A stretch of 64,000 nucleotides of DNA from Borrelia anserina Es. GTDB taxonomy: Bacteria > Spirochaetota > Spirochaetia > Borreliales > Borreliaceae. The notes beneath the pieces are model-generated. The model had not been told where the DNA came from. It did not search any database and worked only from the letters and a program-made list of their open reading frames with translations. The stretch lies in contig NZ_CP013704.1 in the NCBI RefSeq assembly GCF_001936255.1, positions 1-64,000 on the forward strand, given 5' to 3'. The translations under genes and the position numbers were made by a program. Positions within the stretch are counted from its first letter, which is position 1. Every line of letters begins with the position of its first letter. Below are positions 48,949 through 59,912 of this stretch, one piece after another.

Positions 48949-49713
48949 CTATTTGGCCACCTTATTAATTATACTTAAAAATGAATCGGCCTTTAAAGAT
49001 GCGCCACCAATCAATGCTCCATCAATGTCATCTTCTCCCATAAGTCTCTCTATATTATAAACATTAACAGAACCACCATACTGAATAATAATATTATCTG
49101 CTGCCGATCTTGAATACAATGCTTCAATCTCAAGCCTAATTGCTCTGTGAACCTCCTGTGCCTCTTCTTTTGTTGCCGTTTTTCCAGTTCCAATTGCCCA
49201 TACAGGTTCATAAGCTAAAATTATCCGTTTAAGATCAGATTCAGATACAGAATCCAATCCTCTTCTAACCTGATTTAAAACAATATCTAAAGTCTTATTA
49301 TTTTCCCTTTCCTCAAGAGTTTCTCCAATACAAAGGATCAAGTATTTAAATGGATATTTAAGTCCCGCAAGAACCTTTTTATTTACCACTTCATCAGTAT
49401 CTCCAAGATAAGTCCTACATTCAGAATGACCAAGTATCACATAATCAACCCCAAATTCCAAAAGCATAGAAGGTGAAATTTCACTTGTTCTTGCTCCACT
49501 ATCCTCATAAGACATATTTTGCGCACCAAGAAGAACATTACTTCCTTTAGTAATTTCAGAAACCTTATAAAGAGATGTAAACGTAGGTGTTATCATAACC
49601 ACAATATCATCTTTAATATTTCGCACCCCATCTACAATTTGTTTAGCAACACCAGCAGCTTCTATACTTGTATAGTGCATTTTCCAATTTCCCGCTAAAA
49701 AAATCTTTCTCAT
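48949..49713 (-). CDS. tpiA: Triosephosphate isomerase
   Basis: Interconverts dihydroxyacetone phosphate and glyceraldehyde-3-phosphate. The 254 residues show GNWKMHYT with the catalytic lysine, the histidine in ILGHSECR, the glutamate in [16 protein letters not shown] and the C-terminal QYGGSVN. It follows pgk by one base. Corresponds to BB0055. Confidence 0.97.
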   Translation of the reverse strand: MRKIFLAGNWKMHYTSIEAAGVAKQIVDGVRNIKDDIVVMITPTFTSLYKVSEITKGSNVLLGAQNMSYEDSGARTSEISPSMLLEFGVDYVILGHSECRTYLGDTDEVVNKKVLAGLKYPFKYLILCIGETLEERENNKTLDIVLNQVRRGLDSVSESDLKRIILAYEPVWAIGTGKTATKEEAQEVHRAIRLEIEALYSRSAADNIIIQYGGSVNVYNIERLMGEDDIDGALIGGASLKADSFLSIINKVAK

Positions 49714-49714
49714 T

Positions 49715-50893
49715 CTATTTCTCCAACACTTTTATACCTGGTAAAATTTTTCCCTCAAGATATTCAAGAGAAGCACCACCCCCTGTAGAAACATGAGTTA
49801 TCTTCTCAGATAACTTAAATTTATTTACAGCAGCTACTGAATCTCCTCCACCAATAACTGTAATTCCAGAACAATTAGCCATAAATTCTGCAACCTTTGC
49901 TGTGCCTTTAGAAAAAGCACTAAACTCAAAAACTCCAAGAGGCCCATTCCAAATCACAGTTTTTGCACTAATGAGAGCTTCCTCAATTTTTTTCAAAGTC
50001 TTCTCACCAATATCCATTCCAATCTTATCATCAGGGATATCAACAGAATCAACATATTCAGGAATAGAATTTTCCTTAAACTCACTTGCTACCACATGAT
50101 CAATAGGCAAAATAACTTTTACACCTAATTCTTTTGCCTTTTTTAAAAAAGATGCAGCCACATCAATATATTCACTCTCTAAAAGAGATTTTCCAATAGA
50201 ATACCCTTCCACCTTTAAAAAGGTATATGCCATTCCACCACCAATTACCATCACATCTGATTTTGACAAAAGAGATTCCAATACTGCAATTTTTGAAGAA
50301 ACTTTTGAACCACCAATTATTGAAACAAATGGATTTTCAGGATTCTTTAAAATTTTACCCAAAAATTCATCTTCCTTTTCCATTAAAAATCCACCAACAG
50401 CTGGTAAATAAGCTGCAAGCCCCGCTGTAGAAGCATGCGCTCTGTGAGCAGTTCCAAAAGCATCATTTACAAAAACATCACCATTCTGAGCTAATTTCTT
50501 TGCAAAAATATCACAGTTTTCTTCTTCCTCTTTATAAAACCTTACATTTTCAAGTAAAACAACATCTCCATTCTTCATGCAAGAAATAGCAGTAGTTACC
50601 TCATCACCTATACAATCAGAGAGCATCTTAACATCCTGTCCCAATAGCACTGATAACTTTTTAGCAACAGGCATAAGAGAATATTTAAGATTTTTCTCTC
50701 CTTTTGGCCTACCCAAATGACTCATAAGAACAACTTTAGCTCCTTGAGACTTAAGATATTCTATTGTAGGTAATGCGGCCCTAATTCTAGTATCATCAGT
50801 AATGTTCCCTTCTTTTAAGGGAACATTAAAATCACATCTTACTAAAGCACGTTTACCTGAAAAGTTAAAATCCTTTACTGTTTTAATTGACAT
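49715..50893 (-). CDS. pgk: Phosphoglycerate kinase
   Basis: Makes ATP from 1,3-bisphosphoglycerate. At 392 residues it shows [23 protein letters not shown], the linker region with NGPLGVFEF and the nucleotide-binding GGGDSVAAV near the C-terminus. It lies between gapA and tpiA. TTGAGGTAG precedes the ATG. Corresponds to BB0056. Confidence 0.97.
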   Translation of the reverse strand: MSIKTVKDFNFSGKRALVRCDFNVPLKEGNITDDTRIRAALPTIEYLKSQGAKVVLMSHLGRPKGEKNLKYSLMPVAKKLSVLLGQDVKMLSDCIGDEVTTAISCMKNGDVVLLENVRFYKEEEENCDIFAKKLAQNGDVFVNDAFGTAHRAHASTAGLAAYLPAVGGFLMEKEDEFLGKILKNPENPFVSIIGGSKVSSKIAVLESLLSKSDVMVIGGGMAYTFLKVEGYSIGKSLLESEYIDVAASFLKKAKELGVKVILPIDHVVASEFKENSIPEYVDSVDIPDDKIGMDIGEKTLKKIEEALISAKTVIWNGPLGVFEFSAFSKGTAKVAEFMANCSGITVIGGGDSVAAVNKFKLSEKITHVSTGGGASLEYLEGKILPGIKVLEK

Positions 50894-50922
50894 TTATAAC
50901 TACCTCAAGATTATTTTAGCTC

Positions 50923-52001
<1,079 letters not shown>

Positions 52002-52002
52002 A

Positions 52003-53985
52003 CTATTTTTTTATAAAAACAGTATATCCTTCCTGAATATAATCTCTTAAAAGTGCAGATGCTTTTAAAACTCCCCTGGAAATGTAATCACCAATCTCTT
52101 CAATCAGAATTTCACCAAGAATATCTGACTTACTATAACTAATAAAACTGGAACTATCACTATTATAATTCAAAGCTCCCTCTTTGAGAACTAAAAATAT
52201 ATCTCCCTTTTTTACATCATTTATATAACCAAGGTTAATGAGAACATCATCTTTCTTAATTTGAAGAATTTCCCCCTTTTTAGGCAAATAATCATTAAAA
52301 TCTCTAGAAAAGGAACTTAAAATATCACTTAGATATAGCACTCCTCCCGAATTATAGTCAAAAGTCTTAACTTTAATTCCCGTTTTACCTGAAAAAATAT
52401 CTACCCTTAAATTAGCCAAATTTTTAAAAACATCTACATCAAGATTGAACATTAAAAATAAATCAAGATTATTATTTCTTGCATAAGAGAATTCTTCAGA
52501 AAAATTACTTACCAAATAATCTTTATCCTTATTATAATCAAATCTATAATTAACTACTTCTATATTTAAATTACGATCAAGTATCCTCTCAGCATATTTC
52601 AAAATTAAATCATTTGCACCAAAAACTTTATTTTCATTTTGAGTAAAAATACCTACTCTATAAACTGTTTGATCATCATAAAGCTTATTTAAATCTCCAA
52701 TAGTCTTATAACCATACCTAAAAAATAAAGAACGCCTAATATCAAATGCAACCACATCATACAAATCCAAAATTTTAGTATCTGTAACCTTCCTCTGCTC
52801 TACCAAATAATACAACTCTTCATAAGCCATCACATCCAACTTCATAAACTTGTAAATTTTAGCAAGTAAAAACCTAGCACTATCATTATCGGGATAAATA
52901 TCAATAGCATTCCTTATATTAAATACTGCTCTTTCTAAGTTTAAATTTTTAAAAGCCTTAAGGCCTTCGTTTTCATACCTTTTAGAAATTTCTACATTAG
53001 TACTATTCTTTCGAAATGAACTCCTAAAATTAGATACGAAAAAACTCTCCTCAAGAGCTATATCATAAAATTCTAAATCCTTTTTCATACTTTTAGCTCT
53101 TTCCAAGTTTAAAACGGCTTTATCAACTTTTCCAAGTTTCAAATAAGAATATCCAAGCAAGTAATAAAGTTCATCGGAATTTTGATCAACAAGTATTGCC
53201 TTTTGAAGAACATCAGTCGCATCCTCATATTTAGACTGATATAAATATACAAGAGCAAGTAAATGGTAAGCATCAACAAGTCCAAAATCTCTATAAGTAG
53301 TTTTCACTAACATTAAATAATTTTGAGCATATTTCTCAGCAATTCCCAAACTATTCGTCTTAATAGAAAATTCTGCTACCCGTTTATGAAAATCTGGCAA
53401 AGAAGTAAAGTTACTTCTCACTTTGTTTATTAAATGTTGAGCCTTATCATTCATATTCAATTTTTCATAAATGTTCATAAGACGCTCAAATGCATTATAA
53501 TTTGTCTGATTATACTCAAGAACAGATAGATAATAATTGGCAGCTGCAATAAGTAAACCTTCTTTCTCAAAGATTGAAGCAAGCCCCACTAAAGCATCAA
53601 CATTGTTTTTTTGCTTAACTAAAACTTCCGAATAAAATTTCTTAGCCTGTACTGTTACATTATTTTTAAGCAATATATTTGCATAAAGAATTTTATACTC
53701 AGTATCATCATTTGACATTTTATACGCTTTCTCTATAAAAAACTGAGCTTGATCATATATCTTTAATAGATAATAAATTTCTGCAATAAACTTATATGCC
53801 TCATAATAATTAGGATTAATCCTAACAGCTTCAAGAAGCTCGTCAATAGCATCATAATACCTTTGCATAAGATAATATGCTTGTGCCTTTTGATAATACT
53901 CGATTGCAGTTGTAGTGGCGCCCATCAAACTCCCAAAATTTAAATTAAAAATAAAAAGCATTGTCAAAAATCTCTTTAAATTCAT
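52003..53985 (-). CDS. Exported TPR-repeat protein (BB0058-like)
   Basis: A 660-residue protein with a signal peptide (MNLKRFLTMLFIFNLNFGSLMG). About nine or ten TPR-like helical pairs follow from residue 25 to 400, such as AIDELLEAVRINPNYYEAY and AILVDQNSDELYYLLGYSYL. The last 230 residues are beta-rich, with segments KKGDIFLVLKEG and LGEILIEEIGDYISRGVLKAS that recall the C-terminal barrel of FlgT-type or CsgG-associated proteins. It is probably a periplasmic assembly factor; the substrate is unknown. It overlaps the CBS protein gene by 4 bases. Confidence 0.78.
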   Translation of the reverse strand: MNLKRFLTMLFIFNLNFGSLMGATTTAIEYYQKAQAYYLMQRYYDAIDELLEAVRINPNYYEAYKFIAEIYYLLKIYDQAQFFIEKAYKMSNDDTEYKILYANILLKNNVTVQAKKFYSEVLVKQKNNVDALVGLASIFEKEGLLIAAANYYLSVLEYNQTNYNAFERLMNIYEKLNMNDKAQHLINKVRSNFTSLPDFHKRVAEFSIKTNSLGIAEKYAQNYLMLVKTTYRDFGLVDAYHLLALVYLYQSKYEDATDVLQKAILVDQNSDELYYLLGYSYLKLGKVDKAVLNLERAKSMKKDLEFYDIALEESFFVSNFRSSFRKNSTNVEISKRYENEGLKAFKNLNLERAVFNIRNAIDIYPDNDSARFLLAKIYKFMKLDVMAYEELYYLVEQRKVTDTKILDLYDVVAFDIRRSLFFRYGYKTIGDLNKLYDDQTVYRVGIFTQNENKVFGANDLILKYAERILDRNLNIEVVNYRFDYNKDKDYLVSNFSEEFSYARNNNLDLFLMFNLDVDVFKNLANLRVDIFSGKTGIKVKTFDYNSGGVLYLSDILSSFSRDFNDYLPKKGEILQIKKDDVLINLGYINDVKKGDIFLVLKEGALNYNSDSSSFISYSKSDILGEILIEEIGDYISRGVLKASALLRDYIQEGYTVFIKK

Positions 53986-54758
53986 AAATCTTCCTTCTGG
54001 GAAATTTTTATTACTTTAATGTTCCTTTGATGCATATTTTTAATGGTAAATATTAAATTATTATATTCTATCTTCTCATTTTTCAAAGGAATTCTTCCAA
54101 ATAAATCGTAAACAAATCCTCCAAGAGTATCAAAATCCCCATCTGGAAGACTCAACCCAAGCTTTTCATTTAAATCTTCAATTAAAACCCTAGCAGTACA
54201 AAGATAACCTCCATCATCAAGAGGTTCTATTTCATCAAGTTCATTATCAAACTCATCTTGAATATCTCCTACAATCTCTTCAAGGATATCTTCAAGTGTA
54301 ACAAGACCTGAAACCCCCCCATATTCATCAACTACAATAGCAATATGAACATGATTTTCTTGAAATTCCTTTAAAAGTGAATCAATCTTTTTACTCTCAG
54401 GAACGAACATAACCTTTCGCATAATATCTCTTAAATCTATTTCATAAAAATCTTTCTTACACATATGCAAAAGTATATCTTTCGTATGAATTATCCCAAT
54501 AATATCATCTATTGTCTCTCTATAAACGGGAAATCGTGAATGATTGCTAGATGTTACAACCTTTAAAATTTCATCTTTACTTCCAGAATAATCAACAAAA
54601 ACCACACTTATTCTTGGAATCATAATTTCTTTAACAATTGTTTCTTTAAGAGAATTGAAATTCTTAAGCAAAGATGTTTCAAATTTTGATTTTTCCTCAA
54701 TATTTTTATACTCAATATCCTTTATCCTCTTATTTTTAAAATTCAAAAATTTGAACAT
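53982..54758 (-). CDS. tlyC: CorC/TlyC-like CBS-domain protein
   Basis: A 258-residue soluble protein of two CBS domains followed by a CorC_HlyC domain. It shows EIMIPRISVVFVD, SRFPVYRETIDDIIGIIHTKD, VVDEYGGVSGLVTLEDILEEIVGDI and the C-terminal GDFDTLGGFVYDLFGRIP. The membrane DUF21 domain of larger relatives is absent, as in E. coli CorC. It was historically called hemolysin TlyC; ion-transport regulation is more likely. It lies in the ybeY operon, as in many bacteria. Corresponds to BB0059. Confidence 0.9.
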   Translation of the reverse strand: MFKFLNFKNKRIKDIEYKNIEEKSKFETSLLKNFNSLKETIVKEIMIPRISVVFVDYSGSKDEILKVVTSSNHSRFPVYRETIDDIIGIIHTKDILLHMCKKDFYEIDLRDIMRKVMFVPESKKIDSLLKEFQENHVHIAIVVDEYGGVSGLVTLEDILEEIVGDIQDEFDNELDEIEPLDDGGYLCTARVLIEDLNEKLGLSLPDGDFDTLGGFVYDLFGRIPLKNEKIEYNNLIFTIKNMHQRNIKVIKISQKEDL

Positions 54759-55204
54759 TAAAATATCCTTTTAGTTTCTCTTAAAACTCTTTCTTGAACA
54801 ATTAACATCTCCTCACTTTGAAAATCATTTGTCTCATGATTATACCCTATTAAATGTAAAATACCATGTATAGTATTTCTTTGAAGCTCATCATACATTT
54901 CAACATTAAATTCCAAAGAGCTAAACTTTAAGTATTCAAGAGATATTATAAGATCACCTTGTATTTTATGATTTATTTGTCCATTTTCTTCAAGATAATT
55001 AAAAGAAAGAACATCAGTAGGCTCAGCTTTTTGTCTAAATTCACAATTCAAATTTTGGATGTATTCATTGTTACATAGGATAACAGAAAGCTCATATTCT
55101 TCGATACAAAGAAAACTTAGAACAGATAAAATAAAATCACGATAAGAATCCCAATGTTCAAATTCAATATCCTCTGCCCATAAGTTTAACTCTTCTTTTA
55201 ACAA
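54758..55204 (-). CDS. ybeY: Endoribonuclease YbeY
   Basis: A metal-dependent RNase for 16S rRNA maturation and ribosome quality control. The zinc triad is in [12 protein letters not shown] near residue 115, and the conserved [15 protein letters not shown] lies near residue 55. Length 148 is typical. It begins a ybeY-tlyC-TPR unit, sharing one base with tlyC. Corresponds to BB0060. Confidence 0.95.
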   Translation of the reverse strand: MLKEELNLWAEDIEFEHWDSYRDFILSVLSFLCIEEYELSVILCNNEYIQNLNCEFRQKAEPTDVLSFNYLEENGQINHKIQGDLIISLEYLKFSSLEFNVEMYDELQRNTIHGILHLIGYNHETNDFQSEEMLIVQERVLRETKRIF

Positions 55205-55293
55205 TTCACTATATCCTAGGACAATTATAACTTAAAAAGAATATTACACAAATAGACAAGATTTCAATTTTCTATTAAAACTTATTACAAATA

Positions 55294-55647
55294 CTAAACT
55301 TTAAACAAATCTTTAATTGCATCTTCAAAAGAGTCCTGTTGAATAAAACCAACAGAAATCTTTGGCTTTCCTTCAACAGGAATAAAAATAATAGTAGGAA
55401 GACTCCGTACACCAAGTGCTATAGAAACCTCTTGTTCCTTATCAGTATCAACTTTATAAAAATCAATCTTATCTCCATATTTTTTTGAAAGTTCATCATA
55501 AATCGGAGCAAGCATCTTACATGGACCACACCAATCAGCATAAAAATCAATTATCGCAGGCTTTTTACCCCTAAAATCCCACTTCTTATTATTCTCATAA
55601 TCAAAAACCTTATCAATAAATTCCTGTTTAGTCAAACTAATTGCCAT
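55294..55647 (-). CDS. trxA: Thioredoxin
   Basis: A 117-residue thioredoxin with the redox motif YADWCGPCKM, the cis-proline strand SLPTIIFIP and KVDTDKEQEVS. I start at the ATG at 55647, preceded by AGGAG at 6 bases; the open frame runs to 55866, but the extra part is hydrophobic noise that overlaps rsmE on the other strand. Corresponds to BB0061. Confidence 0.96.
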   Translation of the reverse strand: MAISLTKQEFIDKVFDYENNKKWDFRGKKPAIIDFYADWCGPCKMLAPIYDELSKKYGDKIDFYKVDTDKEQEVSIALGVRSLPTIIFIPVEGKPKISVGFIQQDSFEDAIKDLFKV

Positions 55648-55726
55648 ATTTTCTCCTAAATCAATTAATTTTTGATTATAACATAAATAAAATATAATTA
55701 TAATTAATAAGAGATTAGATATATAA

Positions 55727-56449
55727 ATGAACCTAATATTAATAAAACCAGATGAATTTGAAAATGGAATCATGCTCAATGATTCAAGAACAAAACACAT
55801 TACTGAAATATTAAAACTTAAAAATAATGAAACATTTAAATTTGGTATTCTTGGGAAAGAAAACATTTACTCATGCGTATACAAAAAAGATATAAAACTT
55901 TTTTTCAAAGAAAATCATAAAATAGCAAAGTCAAACAAGTTACAAAAATTAAAAGTAATAATCGGTTTAGTGCGCCCAATTGCAGCAAAAAGAATAATCT
56001 CACACCTTGGAAGCATAGGAATATCTGAACTTATCTTTTTTAATGCCCTACTTAGCGAAAAATCCTATTCGTGTTCCAAGCTCTTTAAAGAAAAAGAATA
56101 TGAAAAATACCTAATAGAAGGTGCTATGCAAGGCGGAATTACTTACATACCAAAAGTAAACATCTTTAATAATATAACAGAAGTACTAAACAATATAGAA
56201 TACAATAGCTCTAATACCACAAAAATATTACTTGATATAAAAAGCACAAACAAATTAGTCGACTTAAATATACAAACAAAAAATACTGTTGTTATTATCG
56301 GACCAGAGAGAGGTTTCATAACAAAAGAAATAAACTTAATCAAGAAATTTAACTTTAATGCCTATAATATCTCATCAAATATCTTAAGAACAGAAACAGC
56401 CACAATCGTAGCATCCACTATTATCACATCTAAAATGAATAGTAAATAA
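55727..56449 (+). CDS. rsmE: 16S rRNA (uracil(1498)-N(3))-methyltransferase
   Basis: A SPOUT methyltransferase for 16S rRNA. The 240 residues have an N-terminal PUA-like part (SRTKHITEILKLKNNE), then GLVRPIAAKRIISHLGSIG, and the knot motif IIGPERGFITKEIN with ILRTETATIVA. AAGAGA lies about 15 bases before the ATG. It is divergent from trxA. Corresponds to BB0062. The 244-base gap after it (56450-56693) shows no gene. Confidence 0.94.
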   Translation: MNLILIKPDEFENGIMLNDSRTKHITEILKLKNNETFKFGILGKENIYSCVYKKDIKLFFKENHKIAKSNKLQKLKVIIGLVRPIAAKRIISHLGSIGISELIFFNALLSEKSYSCSKLFKEKEYEKYLIEGAMQGGITYIPKVNIFNNITEVLNNIEYNSSNTTKILLDIKSTNKLVDLNIQTKNTVVIIGPERGFITKEINLIKKFNFNAYNISSNILRTETATIVASTIITSKMNSK

Positions 56450-56693
56450 TATATTTTCAAAGACACCAAAACCCAGGTAAAATCTTTTATCTCGAACATC
56501 TTAACAAAACAATATACATCATCTTATTAAGATATCCCAAATAACCAAAAGCTAAGTTCCTAGATATTAAATTGTAAATAGATCAGCATCACCAAACATT
56601 TTCCTTTCAAAATTCATTTTAAAAGGAACGAACCCAAATATAAGTCATAATTAAGAATAACTTATGATTTAATAAAGCAAATAAACCTAGCAC

Positions 56694-57749
56694 TCAATTT
56701 ATCACTGTTTGATTTACAAGCTTATCATAAATATAAAGCTCAATTATCGAACCTTTTAATGCCTCATAAGGCAATTTAACAATTCCACCCTTAGATTTAA
56801 AAGAATAAAGCAAAGAACTACTACCACTAGAACTCTTCACTTTAACCATCATATCTACACTAGATGGATACATACCTAATTTATAAGTCAAAATTCCAAA
56901 AACACCTGCATCACTTATTCTTGGTTCATTAATAGTAATTATTAATTTATCTACACTTTCTAGTTTAGTACCGGGAGACAAAGACTGAAAAACAACACTC
57001 CCAAAATCACTACCAGTTGACAAATTTATATCAAAATCAATCTCATCATTTAAAAGAGAAATAATCGCATCTTTATAATAAAGCCCAACATAATTTTTTA
57101 CATACTTAATAGGAACCTCTCCTTGACCCTTGCTTACTAAAAACTGAAGATCTATTAAGCTTGTAATCTTAGTCCCTGGAGATGGTTCTTGACGGATTAT
57201 TATACCCTTTGGAAGCATACTCTCAACTTCAATGGGTTTTAACAAATGATAAAGCATTCTATTATTGTTAATTGAATTGGCTTCTAAATTAACCATCACA
57301 TCATCAACATTCTTCCCAATAAAATTGTCAACCTTATTGATCACAGCTCCTTTACTAACAAAAAGCTTAACCTTACTATCAAGTCTTAAAACAGTACCTG
57401 ACTTAGGATTTTGATCTATTACTTTCCCTTTATCAAGAGAAGTTGATGAAAATTTAAGCTCAACATAAGGAATAAGTTCTTTATTTTGAAGCTCAGCAAT
57501 TGCATCCTCAAGATAAAATCCACTAAGATTTGGAACAACAACAATATCATTACTTTCTAAGAATATAAAAAATATCGCACACGAAATAACTAAAGAACCA
57601 AAAATAGTCAGTACTAAACCTTTAGTCACATGTTTAGGCAAAATGAGAACCTTGCCATCAAAATTTTCATTATGTCCATACAAATTACTACTACTATTTA
57701 GATTTTTACTATCTAAAAACAACTTACTATGTGGTTTATTATCACTCAA
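56694..57749 (-). CDS. Stand-alone PASTA-domain membrane protein without kinase
   Basis: A 351-residue protein with a cytoplasmic N-terminus of about 43 residues, one membrane helix (44-65) and three PASTA repeats outside (about 70-135, 137-207, 209-275), each with a VPN/NFIG-type start, an IDQNPKSGT-type middle and a FVSKG end. A beta-rich tail follows. PASTA repeats usually sense peptidoglycan on PrkC/Stk kinases or PBPs. There is no kinase domain here, yet the gene follows def and fmt as prkC does in Firmicutes. Corresponds to BB0063. Confidence 0.85.
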   Translation of the reverse strand: MSDNKPHSKLFLDSKNLNSSSNLYGHNENFDGKVLILPKHVTKGLVLTIFGSLVISCAIFFIFLESNDIVVVPNLSGFYLEDAIAELQNKELIPYVELKFSSTSLDKGKVIDQNPKSGTVLRLDSKVKLFVSKGAVINKVDNFIGKNVDDVMVNLEANSINNNRMLYHLLKPIEVESMLPKGIIIRQEPSPGTKITSLIDLQFLVSKGQGEVPIKYVKNYVGLYYKDAIISLLNDEIDFDINLSTGSDFGSVVFQSLSPGTKLESVDKLIITINEPRISDAGVFGILTYKLGMYPSSVDMMVKVKSSSGSSSLLYSFKSKGGIVKLPYEALKGSIIELYIYDKLVNQTVIN

Positions 57750-57777
57750 TATTACACTATCTCCTTACATACAAGAC

Positions 57778-58707
57778 TTAAGAAAAAATTTTACCTATCA
57801 AATCTCTATTTCCATTATAAAAAGATTTATAATCCATAACCTTTCTACCAGCCCTTTGAAGTTCTAAGAGCAATAAAATTCCATCTCCCGTATTTACTAA
57901 AATACCCCTATCAGGCTCAAAAGAAACAATCTTGCCTATCGCTTGATCTCTATAATCATTACTATTTATAAAATCAGCTCTATGAAAAATAATTTCAACT
58001 CCATCAAGCTTAGCTCTTGCCAATGGCCACGGATTGCACGCATTAATCCTATTCTTAATCTCAAAAGCACTCAAACTAAAATCAAGGATCCTATATTGCT
58101 TATTTAAAAAAGAACAATATGTGACCTGACTCAAATCCTGAGCAATTCCAATATTTCCTTTACTTAACTTACTTAAAGCTTCTAAAACAAGATTAAAACT
58201 ATTTAAAGAAACATATTTAAAAATATCAGAACTTGTATTATAACTCCTTATTGCAAACTGACTTTGTGCTAAGATGTTGCCACTATCCATCTCTAAGCCC
58301 ATTTTTTGAACAGTAATCCCACTAACAACATCACCATTTAAAATGGCAGTTTGAATAGGAGAAGGTCCCCTATATTTTGGTAAAAGAGAGGGATGTACAT
58401 TAACACAACCCATCGGAAAAATATCCAAAAATTCTTGCTTAAATATCTTTCCATAAGAAAAAACCAACATAAGATCAGGATTTAATCCCTTAACCATTGC
58501 TATTACATCAGCATTAAGTGAAACAGGATCTAGAACAGTAATATTTCTATTCATAGCATAAACCTTAATGTCATTGGCTCTTAACAAGAGACCACGACCA
58601 CTAGGCTTATCAGGAGCAGTCAGCACACCAACTACATTATATTGCTCTGCTACTTTCCTTAAAACTTCCAAAGCAATACTATCAGAACTTGCAAAAAAAA
58701 TTTTCAC
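57778..58707 (-). CDS. fmt: Methionyl-tRNA formyltransferase
   Basis: Formylates initiator Met-tRNA using 10-formyl-THF. The 309 residues show FFASSDSIALEVL, the folate-binding HPSLLPKYRGPSPIQTAIL with its preceding VNV, and GITVQKMGLEMDSGNIL with the catalytic aspartate. It overlaps the def stop by 4 bases, so the two opposing steps of formyl-methionine metabolism are coupled. Corresponds to BB0064. Confidence 0.96.
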   Translation of the reverse strand: MKIFFASSDSIALEVLRKVAEQYNVVGVLTAPDKPSGRGLLLRANDIKVYAMNRNITVLDPVSLNADVIAMVKGLNPDLMLVFSYGKIFKQEFLDIFPMGCVNVHPSLLPKYRGPSPIQTAILNGDVVSGITVQKMGLEMDSGNILAQSQFAIRSYNTSSDIFKYVSLNSFNLVLEALSKLSKGNIGIAQDLSQVTYCSFLNKQYRILDFSLSAFEIKNRINACNPWPLARAKLDGVEIIFHRADFINSNDYRDQAIGKIVSFEPDRGILVNTGDGILLLLELQRAGRKVMDYKSFYNGNRDLIGKIFS

Positions 58708-59201
58708 AATTTAACAACCCTCCTTTTTTTCATATAAGGACTTAACAATTTATTCCTAAGTTGATCCTCATAATAGTCAATAAAAAGCACGCCTTTTAAA
58801 TGGTCCATCTCATGCTGAACAATTCTGGCTAAAAAACTTGAATTCTCAATCTTGAAAAACTTACCATTCTCATTATAAGCCTCAACTACAATAGATTTTG
58901 GCCTAGAGAGATCATAATAAACCCCAGGAATACTTAAACAACCTTCTCTATAAACAGAAAGCTCAAAAGAAGTTTCTGTTATTAAAGGATTAACAAAAAC
59001 TAAAGGCTGTGCCATTACATTTTCTCTAACTACAAAAAGAGACAAATCAAGACCTACTTGAGGCGCCGCCAACCCAACACCATTATTAAGATCCATCAAA
59101 TCTACCATCTCAAAAACAGTCTTTCTAAGTTCATCATCAATATTTAAAACTGGATTTGCGTTTATCCGCAGCAAATCATCAGGATAAAAAACTATCTCCA
59201 T
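58704..59201 (-). CDS. def: Peptide deformylase
   Basis: Removes the formyl group from nascent proteins. The three motifs are intact: GVGLAAPQVG, EGCLSIPG with the metal cysteine, and QHEMDHLKG with the two metal histidines and catalytic glutamate. Length 165 is typical. It lies upstream of fmt on the same strand. Corresponds to BB0065. Confidence 0.97.
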   Translation of the reverse strand: MEIVFYPDDLLRINANPVLNIDDELRKTVFEMVDLMDLNNGVGLAAPQVGLDLSLFVVRENVMAQPLVFVNPLITETSFELSVYREGCLSIPGVYYDLSRPKSIVVEAYNENGKFFKIENSSFLARIVQHEMDHLKGVLFIDYYEDQLRNKLLSPYMKKRRVVKL

Positions 59202-59222
59202 AAAATCCCCAAAAAAATTAAA

Positions 59223-59912
59223 CTATGATTTTATTTGTCCGAAAAGCTTCCATTCCTCATTTTCTGTCTCTGAAAAATAAATACTACCCTTTCTAGACTT
59301 AGGAAAAGCGTAAAGCTTTCCCTCATTTTCATCTTTAAATACTAAAAACTCCTTAAGCTCTATTTTCGAAGGAAGGAGTGTTTTATCTTGACCATTCATT
59401 CTTAATTTCCAATGACCATCCAATGTTTTATAAAAAAAAATCCTATCATTAAGGGTATTAATCTCATAATTATTCTTTTTGTGTACATTATCATCTAATT
59501 TAAAAATTCCCAACGCATAATTCAAAAACTCTTTATTGCACTGAACAGTATTCTTAATAGACCCAACATATGCGGCCTTAACCTGCTCACTTTTTGAATC
59601 AATAAAAAATAAGGCAGGACTTCTTTTTAAATTAATCTCACTAAAAATCTCATTATTGATGTCAATAACCAAAAAAACATTGTTTTTAGCAATAGTTTCA
59701 AGCAACTTGTCATCTTCAAAGGACTTTAAAAAATCCTTTATTAAATTATCCTTAATGTCTCTTCCCACTAATATTAAAACATTCTTACATAACTGCCGGG
59801 CTTCATCAATAGCATCCTTATAAGAATTATGAAAAATAATATCAAATGAAAGCGAAAGTAAATGCACAAAGCTAAAAACAATCAATATTGTAACTAAGCT
59901 TACAAATCTCAT
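59223..59912 (-). CDS. Exported thioredoxin-fold-like protein without CxxC (BB0066-like)
   Basis: A 229-residue protein with a signal peptide (MRFVSLVTILIVFSFVHLLSLS). Residues 30-130 look like a thioredoxin-type fold: NSYKDAIDEARQLCKNVLILVG, then FLVIDINNEI, then SPALFFIDS where the cis-proline strand should be. The CxxC motif is missing; only a lone cysteine is near residue 42. The C-terminal 90 residues are beta-rich. It is probably periplasmic and not an oxidoreductase. It overlaps pepP by 4 bases. Confidence 0.68.
   Translation of the reverse strand: MRFVSLVTILIVFSFVHLLSLSFDIIFHNSYKDAIDEARQLCKNVLILVGRDIKDNLIKDFLKSFEDDKLLETIAKNNVFLVIDINNEIFSEINLKRSPALFFIDSKSEQVKAAYVGSIKNTVQCNKEFLNYALGIFKLDDNVHKKNNYEINTLNDRIFFYKTLDGHWKLRMNGQDKTLLPSKIELKEFLVFKDENEGKLYAFPKSRKGSIYFSETENEEWKLFGQIKS

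Noticed and set aside
55648..55866. N-terminal extension of thioredoxin by 73 residues
   Set aside because: The ATG at 55647 has a strong AGGAG, the extension is not thioredoxin-like, and it overlaps the rsmE start on the other strand.
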